15,013 bases of DNA from an uncultured bacterium (lineage in GTDB: Bacteria; Bacillota; Clostridia; Oscillospirales; Acutalibacteraceae). A program made the position numbers and the translations under genes. The stretch is from the NCBI GenBank assembly GCA_945949625.1, contig CAMFFI010000010.1, positions 1 through 15,013 of the forward strand, in the 5' to 3' direction. Shown in pieces: positions 14,762 through 15,013 of the stretch (positions are counted from its first letter, which is position 1; each line of letters begins with the position of its first letter). The notes under the pieces were generated by a model. That model was not told the DNA's origin, ran no database searches, and worked only from the letters and a program-made list of their open reading frames with translations.

Positions 14762-15013
14762 GTGAGTGAGAAAAAGTTATCAGGCTCTCAGCGGGCAAAA
14801 TTGCAAAAAGAAAGACAAAAAATGATAAGAGAAGCAAAAAAATATCAAAAAGAAAAGAAAAAAACCGACAGAAGAACACAAAGCGGCTCTTCAGTAAATA
14901 TAAATAACTTTACTTCCTCCAATAAAGTGTCTGATAAAAAGCGTGTAAAAAGCAGCGCCAAGGAGGAACAAAAGCAAAAAAAACAAAAAAGAAATATTCC
15001 GAATGTTAATAAA
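14762..15013 (+). CDS. N-terminal part of a probable FtsQ/DivIB cell-division protein, cut by the window edge
   Basis: An open frame runs from GTG 14762 to the window end without a stop, 84 codons so far. A very strong ribosome site, AAGGAGGG (14747-14754), lies seven bases ahead, 37 bases after murA. The visible part (MSEKKLSGSQRAKLQ...) is extremely hydrophilic and rich in Lys, Gln, Arg and Ser, with no membrane segment yet. FtsQ/DivIB proteins of Firmicutes commonly start with such a charged cytoplasmic tail before their single membrane helix and POTRA domain, and ftsQ/divIB is the usual gene after murA in this cluster. The identity is inferred from position and composition only. Confidence 0.6.
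   Translation, partial: MSEKKLSGSQRAKLQKERQKMIREAKKYQKEKKKTDRRTQSGSSVNINNFTSSNKVSDKKRVKSSAKEEQKQKKQKRNIPNVNK

Noticed and set aside
14391..14879. Open frame of 162 codons on the - strand
   Set aside because: It is antisense to the murA end and the Lys-rich start of the next gene, whose A-rich codons read as Phe/Leu-rich on the other strand.
1..15013. CRISPR arrays, tRNA/rRNA genes, prophage or transposase genes, toxin-antitoxin or defence systems
   Set aside because: I saw no regularly spaced repeat array, no tRNA cloverleaf, no transposase or integrase motifs, and no defence-type gene. Apart from the small repeats, the window is core genome.

Overview
The window is chromosomal DNA from a low-GC, Gram-positive bacterium, most likely a member of the Clostridia and perhaps of the Ruminococcaceae/Oscillospiraceae. 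The basis is AT-rich intergenic DNA, strong AGGAGG-type ribosome sites, several TTG and GTG starts, an HPr with both His15 and Ser46, a sporulation-type division PBP with PASTA domains, and the gene order mraZ-rsmH-ftsL-spoVD-mraY-ftsW-murG-murA. All genes lie on the + strand. The genus is not fixed by anything I can see.

Layout: (1) 1-332 holds the possible tail of an upstream gene and a good sigma-A-type promoter for an HPr phosphocarrier gene (333-596), which ends at an intrinsic terminator. (2) 651-880 is a repeat-bearing spacer leading to uvrC (881-2713, nucleotide excision repair). (3) A short leader with an extended -10 promoter drives rsmD, coaD and a coiled-coil protein of unknown function (2842-4399), closed by a strong terminator at 4462-4494. 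(4) 4495-4730 holds a second copy of the same intergenic repeat, apparently interrupted by a 51-base hairpin insert. (5) The division and cell-wall (dcw) cluster starts at a promoter near 4732-4760. It contains mraZ, rsmH, ftsL, a terminator, spoVD, a small Mur-ligase-like fragment, mraY, ftsW/spoVE, murG and murA, and then the first 84 codons of a probable ftsQ/divIB, cut by the window edge.

How the genes work together: MraZ is the cluster's likely repressor, and a ladder of five GTG-containing units at helical spacing sits right after its -10 box. RsmH modifies 16S rRNA. FtsL, SpoVD and FtsW form the core of a septal peptidoglycan synthase, and FtsQ/DivIB would be its partner. MurA makes the first committed precursor; MraY and MurG make lipid I and lipid II. 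The ligases MurC, MurD, MurE and MurF are absent as full genes. In the place where murE/murF usually stand there is only a 138-residue protein that resembles the end of a Mur ligase central domain, with no ATP-binding P-loop and no C-terminal domain.

Most of the window is ordinary core genome. The points most worth a second look are the Mur-ligase-like fragment, the MraZ operator ladder, the mosaic intergenic repeats, the terminator inside the dcw cluster between ftsL and spoVD, and a cysteine pair near the SpoVD active site.
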